From positions 1-40,037 of the forward strand of contig SUWA01000017.1 in assembly GCA_015061695.1 (NCBI GenBank): DNA of 40,037 bases, written 5' to 3'. A model generated the notes under the pieces. The model did not search any database and was not told where the DNA came from. It saw only the letters and a list, made by a program, of their open reading frames with translations. This document shows, piece after piece, positions 1-9,181 of this stretch. The stretch is from Lentisphaerota bacterium. GTDB taxonomy: Bacteria; Verrucomicrobiota; Lentisphaeria; Victivallales; Victivallaceae. Position 1 is the first letter of the stretch. Each line of letters starts with the position of its first letter. The position numbers were made by a program, and so were the translations under genes.

Positions 1-2291
1 TTGCGGGCAAATTCGCTGCGGTTGTCGTCCAGCGCCGCCTTCCAGTAGAACCACTGGTGCGGCATCCAGACGCAGCCGTTCCAGTAGCCGTCGGTACGGT
101 AATAGCTGGCGCGTTTATCCACGGTGGAAATACCGATTGGCGTCCACATGCCTTCCGGGTCTTCCATACGGCCGAAGAGTTTATCGCGCTGATCTTTGGA
201 GCAAATGCCTGCCACCAGCGGACTGGTGCCGTCCATGCCGAAGTTGAAGTTTTCTTTGCCGGTGGGATCCAGCCACGGCCCGATGGGATTGCCTTCCGCA
301 TCGTGTTCCACATAGCTGAAAATGGCATCTTTTTCGCTCCACGAATACTTCTGCAGCGCATCGGCAAACACTTCAATATCTTTGTTGAACATTGCCTCAT
401 CCTGTTTGATGTCCAATATTTGGGCTGCCCGCCGCAGGATCTTGGCAAAGCGGATGGCGTGAGCCGTAGTTACCACCGGAGCGCAATGGTAGGCCTTGGT
501 ATTGTACAAATGCCACTGGGGCGGATAATCATCCCACCCGCCGGAGTTGTAGAAGTAATCCCACGAGCATAAGATATTGCTCTTGAACTGGTTGTAGGTA
601 GAACTCGGGATGTGTCCGGCAATAAAGCTGTAGAATTGCCGCAGCCGGGGATAGAAGAATTCCAGCATCTCCTTATCCTGATGGCGGTTCCAGATCTCCG
701 CATACAAATATGCCTGTACCGGCAGCGGCGTGCCGTAGAGCAGGAAGGCGTTTTCTTCATCGCCGGGTTCAGTTACATAAACATTCAGATTTTCAATGGC
801 GCGGGTTTTGTCCAGTTCCAGAAAGCCCAGCCCGATAAAGCCCGAATCCCAGCTGTAAAGGCTGTTGTAATACTTGTCCGGCACATGGTGGCGGATGTTG
901 GCAGCCTGTTTGCTGATAGGGAAATTGATATTGGTCAGCGACGTTGCACGCATCAGCTGCTGGCTGAATTCATACTTCTTACCGGCATCTGTACCGTTGG
1001 GCAGCGTGGCGCGTTTGCGGGCTTCACGATAGAGCTTTTCCAGATTTGCTTCGCTTTTATCCAGTTTGGCAATGGCTTCGGCGGCAGCTGTGGTATCGGC
1101 TGCGGCGCTGTAAAGCGTGTAGACCACACTGGAACTGTGGGGCGCTATTTCGATCGGCAGGATATAGGCATCGTGGCAGATCTCATCGCCGAAATCGTAC
1201 CACTGCTTGTAGTAGGGTTGCCGCAAGCCGTAGGTGTAGTTGACAAAAGTTGAGAGGTACGGGACCGAGTAGTTGCGCTTGGCGGACTCTTTTTTGTTCC
1301 ACCAGACGGCGTAGCTGTAATCCAGACCTTCACCCGAAATAACATCGCAATTTTCGACCGGGCCGTCGGCAAATTTGGGTTCCACCGCGCGGCCCAGCGG
1401 GGCAAAAGTGATTTCTTCAGCTTGCAGATCTGATTTGCCGACTACAAAACCATCCATGCGGATGCCGCAGCCGTCGGCGGCACTGACGATTTCCAGCTTG
1501 ATTTGTCCGGAAAGGCCGGCGCGGTAAAGTTCGACCAGTTCAAAGTTGCCCGTACCGGTCAATTCCAGAGCCTGCACCTGACCGTTGACGCTTACATCAA
1601 GCAGCATCTTTTCATCTTTATCCACGCGGATACGCAGATAGATCGATCCGTCGGTCGGCGCGGCTTCAAATTCATAGCAGACCCGGTCGCCTTTTTTAGC
1701 GGCAAAGCAGGGCGCGGTCTTGTCGTAGAACGGCTGCCCGATACAGCGGTTGCGGACGGTACCCGGATAATTCTGTTCGCCGCGGCGGCCGCCGCAGAAA
1801 GTCAGATTATGGTCATGGCGCTTGTAGGAATAAACCAGTTCTTTGTAGTCCAGTGCATCAATAAAGCGGGCGCCTTCCGGCACGAACGGCGTTACATCCG
1901 GGCGCGGAGCCAGCCGGGCAATGGTCATAAACGTTCCGCCGCGCAATTCATCGGTTTTATTGACAAATTCGCAACGCCCCAGCCAGAGGTCTTTGCCGAT
2001 ATTGGCATAAGCTGAATCAGCATAAAATACATCCTGACCTTCCATCTGCTGGCGGATCGAAAAATAGCTCAAATCCGGCGCGGCTTCGTAGGGCGAGCAG
2101 TTACATTCGCGCAAAGTTTCCGGCGGGAAAAAGCTGCGGCGCAGGATTCCCGGGATCATAACAAAGTCAAATTTGATTCCGCGTTTGCGGTCGGCAATGT
2201 GGCTCAAGGCATAAATATCGCGGGCGAACGGCCCCCAATCGGTCAGACTTTTCAGGTCGTGGGTGTTGATAAGGTAATCGTATTTATTCAT
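1..2291 (-). CDS. GH63/MGH1-like six-hairpin glycosidase (partial, C-terminus outside window)
   Basis: The minus-strand frame stays open from the ATG at 2291 to the window edge, about 763 codons, so the C-terminal end is missing. An AAGGAG ribosome site lies about 10 nt upstream of the ATG. The N-terminal part is beta-rich. From about residue 440 onward the protein looks like an alpha/alpha-barrel glycosidase: SWDSGFIGLGFLELDK near residue 479 matches the WDS-F-x-LGL-x-ELD signature of GH63 and mannosylglycerate-hydrolase-like enzymes, and later WDDYPPQWH, GTSPLVAGI and TDGYWNGCVWMPHQWF fit the same fold. No signal peptide is visible, so it probably acts in the cytoplasm on imported oligosaccharides. 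The exact substrate cannot be told; the fold assignment is fairly firm. The oxidoreductase and amidohydrolase further upstream on the same strand suggest a sugar-catabolic setting. Confidence 0.8.
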   Translation of the reverse strand, partial: MNKYDYLINTHDLKSLTDWGPFARDIYALSHIADRKRGIKFDFVMIPGILRRSFFPPETLRECNCSPYEAAPDLSYFSIRQQMEGQDVFYADSAYANIGKDLWLGRCEFVNKTDELRGGTFMTIARLAPRPDVTPFVPEGARFIDALDYKELVYSYKRHDHNLTFCGGRRGEQNYPGTVRNRCIGQPFYDKTAPCFAAKKGDRVCYEFEAAPTDGSIYLRIRVDKDEKMLLDVSVNGQVQALELTGTGNFELVELYRAGLSGQIKLEIVSAADGCGIRMDGFVVGKSDLQAEEITFAPLGRAVEPKFADGPVENCDVISGEGLDYSYAVWWNKKESAKRNYSVPYLSTFVNYTYGLRQPYYKQWYDFGDEICHDAYILPIEIAPHSSSVVYTLYSAAADTTAAAEAIAKLDKSEANLEKLYREARKRATLPNGTDAGKKYEFSQQLMRATSLTNINFPISKQAANIRHHVPDKYYNSLYSWDSGFIGLGFLELDKTRAIENLNVYVTEPGDEENAFLLYGTPLPVQAYLYAEIWNRHQDKEMLEFFYPRLRQFYSFIAGHIPSSTYNQFKSNILCSWDYFYNSGGWDDYPPQWHLYNTKAYHCAPVVTTAHAIRFAKILRRAAQILDIKQDEAMFNKDIEVFADALQKYSWSEKDAIFSYVEHDAEGNPIGPWLDPTGKENFNFGMDGTSPLVAGICSKDQRDKLFGRMEDPEGMWTPIGISTVDKRASYYRTDGYWNGCVWMPHQWFYWKAALDDNRSEFAR

Positions 2292-2396
2292 TTTTTACAA
2301 ACTCCTTGCTTGATCGCGGATATTAATCTACACCGATAATCAGAAAATGCAATATTTTACCGCATATTTAGACTCGTCCCATGCCCCCGGATCGGT

Positions 2397-2810
2397 TCAA
2401 CTTTCGTGTCCGGCAACTTTGTGCAGAACCCCGCCGATGATCCCGGCAACGATCGGACTCCATGGTACGCCGGTGAGGTCGTAGCCGAAAAACATTCCGC
2501 AGAAATCTATTACCGCAAAAATATAACATCCGTAACCCAGCAGTACCAGCAATATGTACAGCACATCGCCGGAATTGTCGGCCGGAGCATACTCTTCGTA
2601 ATCTTCATTGTTTTCTGCGTATTCTCCGTTAGCATATTCATTGCCATTGGCATATTGCGATTGATTGTCGATTTGCTCCGGTGGCGGCGTATTATTATTG
2701 ATTGGAGCGCCGGCAGGTATATCCGGCGGCGGCATGGAGGCTTTTTGGCAGAATGGGCAGATTATTGCCGGTGTGTTCCAATCTGTGTCGTAATTAACAA
2801 GTTGCGGCAA
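2397..2810 (-). CDS. Zinc-ribbon small membrane protein with apparent frameshift at its N-terminus
   Basis: The readable frame begins at a TTG (2810) and gives 137 residues: a CPFC motif, a low-complexity Pro/Asn/Glu-rich linker, then two hydrophobic segments (about residues 84-103 and 118-131). I do not recognise a specific family. The TTG has no convincing ribosome site. In another frame, ATG 2836 is preceded by GGGG and encodes MLKSFICPFCRN, which holds a first CPFC and then runs out of frame. One extra base between about 2806 and 2797 would join the two frames and give CPFC-x16-CPFC, normal zinc-ribbon spacing. I therefore read the true start as 2836 (or ATG 2851) and the gene as carrying a one-base deletion or a sequencing error. 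It sits directly downstream of a strong terminator. Confidence 0.6.
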   Translation of the reverse strand: MPQLVNYDTDWNTPAIICPFCQKASMPPPDIPAGAPINNNTPPPEQIDNQSQYANGNEYANGEYAENNEDYEEYAPADNSGDVLYILLVLLGYGCYIFAVIDFCGMFFGYDLTGVPWSPIVAGIIGGVLHKVAGHES

Positions 2811-2856
2811 AAAGGACAGATGAATGATTTGAGCATTGCTTCCCCACCCATAGCTT

Positions 2857-2891
2857 AAAAAAGCTGCCGTCAGTTTTTTACTGGCGGCAGC
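2857..2891 (-). terminator. Rho-independent terminator after the oxidoreductase gene
   Basis: On the minus strand an 11-bp GC-rich stem (arms 2881-2891 and 2863-2873, one wobble pair) closes a TAAAAAA-type loop and is followed by six T residues (2862-2857). It lies 15 nt after the stop of the oxidoreductase gene and just before the start of the zinc-ribbon gene, so it should separate the two transcripts. Confidence 0.85.
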
Positions 2892-2905
2892 CCGGGTTTT
2901 TATAA

Positions 2906-3808
2906 TTACATATCAGCGATCTTGATCAGCGCGCCGTTGGCAGCACGGCTGCGGCTGGCAGCTTCGAGAAACGCAATGATGTTGAGCGTTTCTTCAATAT
3001 CCAGCGGACTCTTGCCAGTCTGGAAGAACGGTACTACTTGCTTGAGCAGCATGGAGTAGTAGGGCACCGCACCGGAGGCCACCGCCTGACGCTGGTGGGT
3101 GTTGGTGGTGATGGTGCAACCGAATTCCCAGACGCCGTTGCGGTTGCCGAGGATCGAACCGATCCGGCCGTCGGCCCAGCGGCCGAAAAGCAAGTCAGCG
3201 TGAGCTGTGGGGATCACTTGTACGGATTCGCAGCCTTTGCCCAGCATGGCAAAGACGATTTCAGTAGAGTGGATGCCGTACCAGAAATAGTCGCGGTAGT
3301 CATCCAGCAGATTCATCGGACCGAACGCCTGACAGGCAAAGACTTCGGTGTCTTCTTCTTTTTTCAGATCGTTGATGCCCAGCGCATAGCGGATGCTCGA
3401 GCAGCTCATCAGCGGCACGTTTTCAGCTTTGGCGATTTCGACGATAGCTTTGGCATCATCGTAATTGCACGCCAGCGGCTTGTCGATGAACACGGGCTTA
3501 CCGAACTTGGCCAGCACTTTGAACTGCTCAAGATGCTGATCGCCGTCCACACTTTCGAGGAAGTAGGCATCCAGACCGGCCAATGCTTCGAGGGAATCAA
3601 CGATTTCCACGTTGCGTTTCTTGAGTTCTTCGGTAAAACCTTCCACACGGTTGGCGCTGAGGCTGAATTTGGCGCTGCCGCCGGGGAACGCTTTGACGAT
3701 CTTGCAGCCGGGAACATGGAATTCGTTGTTGCTGTCGTTCAGCAGATCCACAAACGCGGTCGCGTGCGAGGTGTCAAGACCGACCATACCGATTTTGAGT
3801 TCAGACAT
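2906..3808 (-). CDS. Gfo/Idh/MocA-family NAD(P)-dependent oxidoreductase
   Basis: 300 residues from ATG 3808, chosen because AGGA sits a few bases upstream and the protein then begins at the Rossmann strand MSELKIGMVGLDTSHA. The frame extends further upstream, but that extension overlaps the spacer after the preceding gene and adds nothing family-like. The nucleotide-binding region fills residues 1-120. FIDKPLA near residue 107 is the E/D-KP signature of this family, with Asp in place of the usual Glu. The glycine-rich loop is atypical (GLDTSH). The C-terminal half is the mixed alpha/beta substrate domain. Such enzymes oxidise or reduce sugars, inositols or their acids; the substrate here is unknown. 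It lies 41 nt downstream of an amidohydrolase, suggesting one catabolic operon. Confidence 0.87.
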   Translation of the reverse strand: MSELKIGMVGLDTSHATAFVDLLNDSNNEFHVPGCKIVKAFPGGSAKFSLSANRVEGFTEELKKRNVEIVDSLEALAGLDAYFLESVDGDQHLEQFKVLAKFGKPVFIDKPLACNYDDAKAIVEIAKAENVPLMSCSSIRYALGINDLKKEEDTEVFACQAFGPMNLLDDYRDYFWYGIHSTEIVFAMLGKGCESVQVIPTAHADLLFGRWADGRIGSILGNRNGVWEFGCTITTNTHQRQAVASGAVPYYSMLLKQVVPFFQTGKSPLDIEETLNIIAFLEAASRSRAANGALIKIADM

Positions 3809-3849
3809 TTTTATATCCTTTCTTTGAACAATTATTGGGTTGTTATGCT

Positions 3850-4758
3850 TCAGATATTCAAAAGTTTTTTGGCGTTGAGGTGCGAGATCTTGTCGTAAGC
3901 TGTCTGCGAGATCTTGCCTTCGGCCAGCCATTTGTCCATCAACGGTTTCTGCGGCGGGATCGGTTCGTCGATCGAGCTGAAACGGTCGGTGCCGAAATAG
4001 AGTTTATCCTGGAATTTTTCCATGAATTCCGGCCCGTGTACCGGGTCGCAGCTCAAAGCGAATGCTCCGCTGCCGGCTGAAATATCGCCGCCGATATTGG
4101 GGTATTTTTCAAAGAGTTCCCACAAACGGCCCTTTACAGTGTAGGGATTGTGCAGATAACCTTCGCTTTGGCTTTCCGGTACTTCGCCGGAGATTTCCGT
4201 CCAGAACGCCATCGAGTGCCCGATAAACATGGTGTCGGGGTACTTTTGCAGCATCCGTTCAAAGCCGGGCAGATGGAATTCATCGGCCGCACCGTAATTG
4301 TGGCCGGTAATACGCTGGATGTGGAAGATCAACGGCATTTTCAGTTCGCCGGCGGCTTCGTAGATCACGCCGTAGCGATAATCGTCGATTGGAATTGTTC
4401 CGCAGACTTCTCCGATACCCAGACAGCCCATATCGCGGTAAATTTTCAGCAGATTGTACATACAGCCGGGTGTGCCTTTTTGGCCCCAGACCAGCATGGA
4501 ACGCGGGTCGACGGCGCAGAACGGGATCAGGCGGTCGGGATGCGCCTTGCACGCTCTGATCACTTCCTGATTGCCGGCCACGCCGTAGCGGTCGAGTACT
4601 TCGGGGTTGACCAGCGGCAGCACCACGGATTTGTCGATCCCTTCCAGATCCATACGCTTGAGCAATACATCTACATCGAAGGGCGGACGGCCGAGGATAC
4701 CATAGGCCAATTCCGGACAATCCTGATAGGTTATATGGGTGTGAATGTCAATAAACAT
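3850..4758 (-). CDS. Amidohydrolase-family TIM-barrel metal-dependent hydrolase
   Basis: 302 residues from ATG 4758, with an AAAGGT-like ribosome site upstream. The N-terminus MFIDIHTHITYQDC carries the HxH metal pair of the amidohydrolase-2 type (PF04909 as I recognise it). FHIQRITGH near residue 148 and FIGHSMAFW near residue 180 supply further candidate metal-binding histidines, and LYFGTDRFSS near residue 268 supplies the C-terminal aspartate. The family hydrolyses lactones or decarboxylates ring acids; the substrate cannot be read from sequence. It is the first gene of the pair with the oxidoreductase, so a lactonase plus dehydrogenase pathway for a sugar acid is one plausible reading (inference). 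Confidence 0.85.
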   Translation of the reverse strand: MFIDIHTHITYQDCPELAYGILGRPPFDVDVLLKRMDLEGIDKSVVLPLVNPEVLDRYGVAGNQEVIRACKAHPDRLIPFCAVDPRSMLVWGQKGTPGCMYNLLKIYRDMGCLGIGEVCGTIPIDDYRYGVIYEAAGELKMPLIFHIQRITGHNYGAADEFHLPGFERMLQKYPDTMFIGHSMAFWTEISGEVPESQSEGYLHNPYTVKGRLWELFEKYPNIGGDISAGSGAFALSCDPVHGPEFMEKFQDKLYFGTDRFSSIDEPIPPQKPLMDKWLAEGKISQTAYDKISHLNAKKLLNI

Positions 4759-4796
4759 AGCTTTTAAACCTTTCGTAAAAAAATGTTGTTGAGGAT

Positions 4797-4825
4797 AATG
4801 TAGTCAAGTTATACGGATAAAGCAA
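4797..4825 (-). promoter_or_regulatory. Candidate promoter for the amidohydrolase/oxidoreductase operon
   Basis: On the minus strand TTGCTT and TACATT are separated by 17 bp, about 40 nt upstream of the amidohydrolase ATG. The match is moderate and the region is AT-rich, so a chance match is possible. The rest of the 4759-4961 gap holds the divergent start region of hflX, where I see no clear promoter boxes. Confidence 0.4.
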
Positions 4826-4961
4826 GTCAAAAAAAATATTTTATCGAACTTTTTAGTGTGTTGCCCAGTTAAAAATGCAAAAAAATCATTTCAAAACAGG
4901 AAAAATTCCAACTTTATATTATAGTATTATGAACCAATAACATCATACGGGGAGATTTTTT

Positions 4962-6257
4962 TTGATCGAAGTAGAACAGGAAGCCCGCAAGCGTGTGGAG
5001 CGGGCGTTGATCGTCGGTGTCGGCCCTTCGGGCGAAGACGCCGGGCGCACTCACGCCCATCTGGATGAATTGACCGAGCTTTTGAATAATCTGGATATTG
5101 CGGTGGTCGGCCGCTGTGTGGTCAAACTCAAAGGGCAGCCCCACGCGCAATATTATGTCGGCACCGGTAAAGCCGAAGAGATCGCCGCCCAACTGGAGGA
5201 ACTCGAAGCTGATGTGCTGGTCTTTGATATGGAAATAACTCCCACCCAGCAGCGCAACTGGTCAAGGCTCTGCCGCAAGGTCTGTGTGATCGACCGGCAG
5301 GAAGTGATCCTCGATATTTTTGCCGACCGGGCCAACACCCGCGAAGCCGTGTTGCAAGTGGAACTGGCCCGCTGGCGTTATCAGTTGCCGCGGCTGGCCG
5401 GCGCATGGAGCCACTTTTCGCGTCAGCGCGGCGGGGCGGTCAACGCCAAAGGCGAGGGCGAGAGTCAGATCGAACTCGACCGGCGGCAGATCAAGATGCG
5501 CATATCGCGGCTCGAAGGCGAGTTGAGCGAAGTGCGCAAACAGCGCTCGACCGGCCGCAAACAGCGCGAACGGCACGACGTGCCGCACGGGGCGATCGTG
5601 GGCTACACCAATGCCGGCAAATCTTCGCTGCTGAAACTGCTTTCGGGGCGCGAAGTCATGGCCGAAGATAAACTTTTTGCCACCCTTGACCCCATGACCC
5701 GGCGGGTGGTGCTGCCGGATAAACAGACGGTGCTGCTGACTGATACGGTAGGCTTTGTGCGCAAACTGCCGCACGATTTGGTGGAAGCGTTCAAATCCAC
5801 GCTGGAAGAAGCGGTGTTGGCCGATTTTCTGATATTGGTGCTGGATCTCTCCAGTGCTGAAATAGATGAACACTGGGATACCACTTTGTCGGTACTCAAA
5901 GAGTTGGGGGCGGATACCGACAAGATACTGGTTGTTTTCAACAAGGTTGACCGCCCGCATGATGAACTGGCCCGGATCCGGGCGCGGAGTTTGTTTGCCA
6001 ACGGGTATTTTATTTCGGCGGCGACCGGCGAGGGGATCGACGAACTGTTGCGGGCCATAAGTGCTGTGGCCGGCGAACATGCGTCGGTGATAACTTTGTG
6101 TATTCCGCCCGAACGGGGCGATATGACGGCGCTGGCATACCGCAAAACAACGGTACTGTCAAGCAAATATGACGATAACGGCAATACGGTTCTGACGATC
6201 AGTGCCAATGCCTTTTACCGGGAAAAATTCAAGGATTTTCAGGTGGAACAGAGATGA
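4962..6257 (+). CDS. hflX: Ribosome-associated GTPase HflX
   Basis: 431 residues. The start is a TTG at 4962, preceded by GGGGAGA at 7-8 nt; no ATG fits better. The N-terminal HflX domain covers residues 1-200 and includes YYVGTGKAEEIA and the Gly-rich HFSRQRGGAVNAKGEGE linker. The G domain follows: GYTNAGKSS at 214-222 (P loop), DTVGF at 261 (G3), NKVD at 327 (G4) and SAATGEG near 350 (G5). HflX binds the 50S subunit and splits stalled or stressed ribosomes using GTP. Length is normal for the family. Its stop codon overlaps the start of the next gene (ATGA), so the exported coiled-coil protein is translationally coupled to it. Confidence 0.96.
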   Translation: MIEVEQEARKRVERALIVGVGPSGEDAGRTHAHLDELTELLNNLDIAVVGRCVVKLKGQPHAQYYVGTGKAEEIAAQLEELEADVLVFDMEITPTQQRNWSRLCRKVCVIDRQEVILDIFADRANTREAVLQVELARWRYQLPRLAGAWSHFSRQRGGAVNAKGEGESQIELDRRQIKMRISRLEGELSEVRKQRSTGRKQRERHDVPHGAIVGYTNAGKSSLLKLLSGREVMAEDKLFATLDPMTRRVVLPDKQTVLLTDTVGFVRKLPHDLVEAFKSTLEEAVLADFLILVLDLSSAEIDEHWDTTLSVLKELGADTDKILVVFNKVDRPHDELARIRARSLFANGYFISAATGEGIDELLRAISAVAGEHASVITLCIPPERGDMTALAYRKTTVLSSKYDDNGNTVLTISANAFYREKFKDFQVEQR

Positions 6258-9160
6258 AAAATAAATTGATCAGGTATTTTGCGATTTGGGGTTTGAGTGT
6301 ATTGGCTTTTACGGCCGTACCGGGTGCGGATACGTTGGAGTCATCGCCGTGGGTCGGGTGGCGGCAGGGCTTTCAGGCCTACGATCAGGCCGAAGTTTAT
6401 AAAATGGACGGAAATTACTCCAAGGCGCTGGACAGTTATACCCGCAGCCGGGATTATTTTGCGGCGATCCAGCGCTATTTTCCTGAATGGAACAGCAAAG
6501 TGGTCGGAGAACGGGTCAAACTGTGCGAAAATCAAATCGCGCAGATGCGTATGAATCTGGAACGTGCGGAGCGCGCCGGCAAAACCGAGCCGCAGAAGTT
6601 GAAACGCAACGACTCCGCTTACAGCCGACCGGGGCGCGATACTGAATCCCGAACGGGAACTTACACTCCAACAGCTTCCGGCGAAGTACCCTCCAGCCGG
6701 CTTTATCTGGAAATGCAGTCCGAGCTTGATCAATACCGCCGCCGTTTGCGCAAAGCCTTGAGCGAAATCGACGACTTGCAGGTCAAACTGCAGCAGAGCG
6801 AGGCCCGCTCCCGCGATACGGAAAGTCTGCTCAAGGAAAACCGCAGTTTGCAGGAAAAATATGATTTGCTGGAACTTCAGTTCAAAGAGCTGCAGTCCAA
6901 AACCAGTTCATTCGATCAGGAACGCTACGAATCCCAGCTGGTCAGCCTTAAACACACCAACGAAGAAGCCATGAAGCAGATCAAACTGCTGGAAAATGAA
7001 CTGCGCAACAAAGATCAGGATTATGCCGCCAGCCGGGGCGAAGTGTTGAAACACCGCAACGAGGTGTTGACTCTTACCAACGAAGTTCGCCGCCTGAACC
7101 GCGAGGTCGAACAGCTGCGCAGCAGAGCCGCCGAGGCCGGCAAGATCCGTGCGTTGAACGAAAGGATCGCCGGGTTGGAAAATGAGCTTAAAAGCAAAGA
7201 GCTGCGCATCGAACGGCTGATGAAACTTTTGAGTCAGAGCGCCAACGACGGCAGCACGGCCAATACTGCACTTAATGATGAGATCAAACGCTTGAAAGGC
7301 GAAGTTGAACAACTGCGCAAGAGTTCCGGGCAGGAGAGCAAACTCCGCCGCCGGATCAGCGATCTTACTGCTGCTGAAAGCGAATTGCAGCAGCAGATGG
7401 CCGAGTTGACCGAAACGCTGAAACAACGCAATACCGAGCTGCAGGCGCTTAAAAATGACGATCAGATACACCGGAACAAATTGGAAAAATCCGCCCGCGA
7501 GATCCGCGATCTCGAAGGCCGTTGTCAGGCGTTGGAAAACGAAATCAAGAATATGGCCAACCGCTATTCCGAACTGGAAAAACGCTATCAGGACCGCCTG
7601 CGCAGCGATGCGGCCAATCAGGAGAAACTGCAGCAGGAAAAATTGCAGATCGAAAAGAAACTCAATGCAGCTGTCAGCGATTTGCGCAAAACCAGCGATG
7701 AACTGGAAAAAGTGCGCAAAGAGTATGCTGCTTCCGAAAATCTGCTGAAAGAAAGTCGCGGGCGTCTGATCGAACTGACGGCCAAACTGCAATCTGCCGA
7801 AGTGGAACTTTCCAAGATGAACGAAGTGCAGAAAGCCTATGACGAAATGAAAAATCGTATGGAAGAGTTCCGCAAGGCTTCCAACAGCGATGTGCTGACC
7901 GCGCTCAACCGCATTCCGACGCTGGAAGAAACGCTCCGCCGTTCGGAAAAAGAAAATAAAGTTTTGCTGGACGAAAATGACGCGCTGAAAAAGAAGCTGC
8001 GTCAGCTCGAGGCTGCCGCCAGAACCGCCGCCGAACAAAATAAAACTCTGACTTATCAGCTCGAAACGCTTCGCAAATCCGGTGCCCGGGAGCCGCAAGC
8101 CGGTACTTTGCCGGCCGCGCCTCCGGCGGTTGAGCCTACTGAACCGGTTGCGCCGGTCAAGGTCGAAACTGCAGTTGAACCGGTCAGGACTGAACAGATC
8201 GAAAATTATCTGGCCGAAGGCCGCAGCGCCCGCAACCGGGGCAACTTTGAAATCGCCAAATGGAATTTCCGGCAGGTGTTGATGCGCGATCCGGATAATC
8301 TGGAAGCCTCCGCCCTGTTGGGGGTACTTTACTATCAGGAAGGACGTTTCGGTGATGCGGTCGAACTGTTGACTCCGGTGATCGTCAAAATCAATGACGA
8401 CGAGGCGGTCATCAACGCTTTGGCCCGCAGTTTAATTGCCTTACGCAAATATGATGAAGCGTTGAAGGTGATTTCGGAACTGCGTACCCGGCGCAATGGC
8501 CGGACCAGCGCCAGAATGCTGCTGGCCGAAGCGGTGGTTTGGAGCCGGAAAGGTGATAATCAAAAGGCTGAAGAATTTTTCAAGCTGGTGCTGGAACTGG
8601 ATGGCAACAATGCCGAAGCACCTTACGAGCTGGCGTTGATGCTTTCGGCTGATCCCGGCCGTTTGCAGGAGGCCGGCGAGTTTTACCGGCTGGCACTGGC
8701 CAACGGCGTGGAGCAGGACAGCTATCTCGAAGAAGTTTTGCGCAGCAGCAACAACAGCAGCACCACTTGTGAGTTCATGTTGGGCAATGTGCGCGAGGCG
8801 CTGCTCAAAAATGATATGGTCAGCGCGGCATGGTATTTTGAAGAAGCCGAAAAAATCGACAAAGATAATTTTGACGTGGCTTTGATGCGCGAAGTTCTGG
8901 CGCTGTTGAACGGTCAGCACGATCTGGTTGCCGATCGTTTGAAGAGCTGCAGTGATTCCCGGCAGAAGTTTCTGCTGGCGTTGGCGCTTTTGCGTTCCGG
9001 CAAGAGTGCCGAGGCCGAAGCGATCATCGACCGGATGCCGGTGATGCTCAAAACCGCTTTGCCGGACGAAGTTCTGAAACAATTCATCCGGCAGCATGGC
9101 AAGGCCAGTCCGGTCGGGGACCGTAAGGTTTATGTCAAACTTTTGAAGAAACTTCCGTAA
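6254..9160 (+). CDS. Exported long coiled-coil protein with C-terminal TPR repeats
   Basis: 968 residues, starting inside the hflX stop codon. Residues 1-25 form a signal peptide (KNK..., hydrophobic core, cleavage near VPGAD). About 150-620 is an almost unbroken heptad-rich coiled coil with many Glu, Lys, Leu and Gln. A Pro/Ala/Val linker at about 615-640 leads to tetratricopeptide repeats from about 645 to 840, for example NLEASALLGVLYYQEGRFGDA. The architecture suggests a periplasmic scaffold or assembly factor; I do not recognise a named family. The TPRs argue for a protein-binding role, and the coiled coil could span up to tens of nanometres (inference). The leucine-rich-repeat gene follows 21 nt later on the same strand. 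Confidence 0.85.
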   Translation: MKNKLIRYFAIWGLSVLAFTAVPGADTLESSPWVGWRQGFQAYDQAEVYKMDGNYSKALDSYTRSRDYFAAIQRYFPEWNSKVVGERVKLCENQIAQMRMNLERAERAGKTEPQKLKRNDSAYSRPGRDTESRTGTYTPTASGEVPSSRLYLEMQSELDQYRRRLRKALSEIDDLQVKLQQSEARSRDTESLLKENRSLQEKYDLLELQFKELQSKTSSFDQERYESQLVSLKHTNEEAMKQIKLLENELRNKDQDYAASRGEVLKHRNEVLTLTNEVRRLNREVEQLRSRAAEAGKIRALNERIAGLENELKSKELRIERLMKLLSQSANDGSTANTALNDEIKRLKGEVEQLRKSSGQESKLRRRISDLTAAESELQQQMAELTETLKQRNTELQALKNDDQIHRNKLEKSAREIRDLEGRCQALENEIKNMANRYSELEKRYQDRLRSDAANQEKLQQEKLQIEKKLNAAVSDLRKTSDELEKVRKEYAASENLLKESRGRLIELTAKLQSAEVELSKMNEVQKAYDEMKNRMEEFRKASNSDVLTALNRIPTLEETLRRSEKENKVLLDENDALKKKLRQLEAAARTAAEQNKTLTYQLETLRKSGAREPQAGTLPAAPPAVEPTEPVAPVKVETAVEPVRTEQIENYLAEGRSARNRGNFEIAKWNFRQVLMRDPDNLEASALLGVLYYQEGRFGDAVELLTPVIVKINDDEAVINALARSLIALRKYDEALKVISELRTRRNGRTSARMLLAEAVVWSRKGDNQKAEEFFKLVLELDGNNAEAPYELALMLSADPGRLQEAGEFYRLALANGVEQDSYLEEVLRSSNNSSTTCEFMLGNVREALLKNDMVSAAWYFEEAEKIDKDNFDVALMREVLALLNGQHDLVADRLKSCSDSRQKFLLALALLRSGKSAEAEAIIDRMPVMLKTALPDEVLKQFIRQHGKASPVGDRKVYVKLLKKLP

Positions 9161-9181
9161 AAAAACATCCGAGGTGTCGTT

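Noticed and set aside
57-2015. Several plus-strand open frames at the left edge
   Set aside because: They lie opposite the GH63-like glycosidase, whose minus-strand frame is unbroken from 2291 to the edge.
6908-8098. Large Phe/Gln-rich minus-strand frame opposite the coiled-coil protein
   Set aside because: It is the expected shadow of a Glu/Lys/Leu-rich coiled coil and has no ribosome site.
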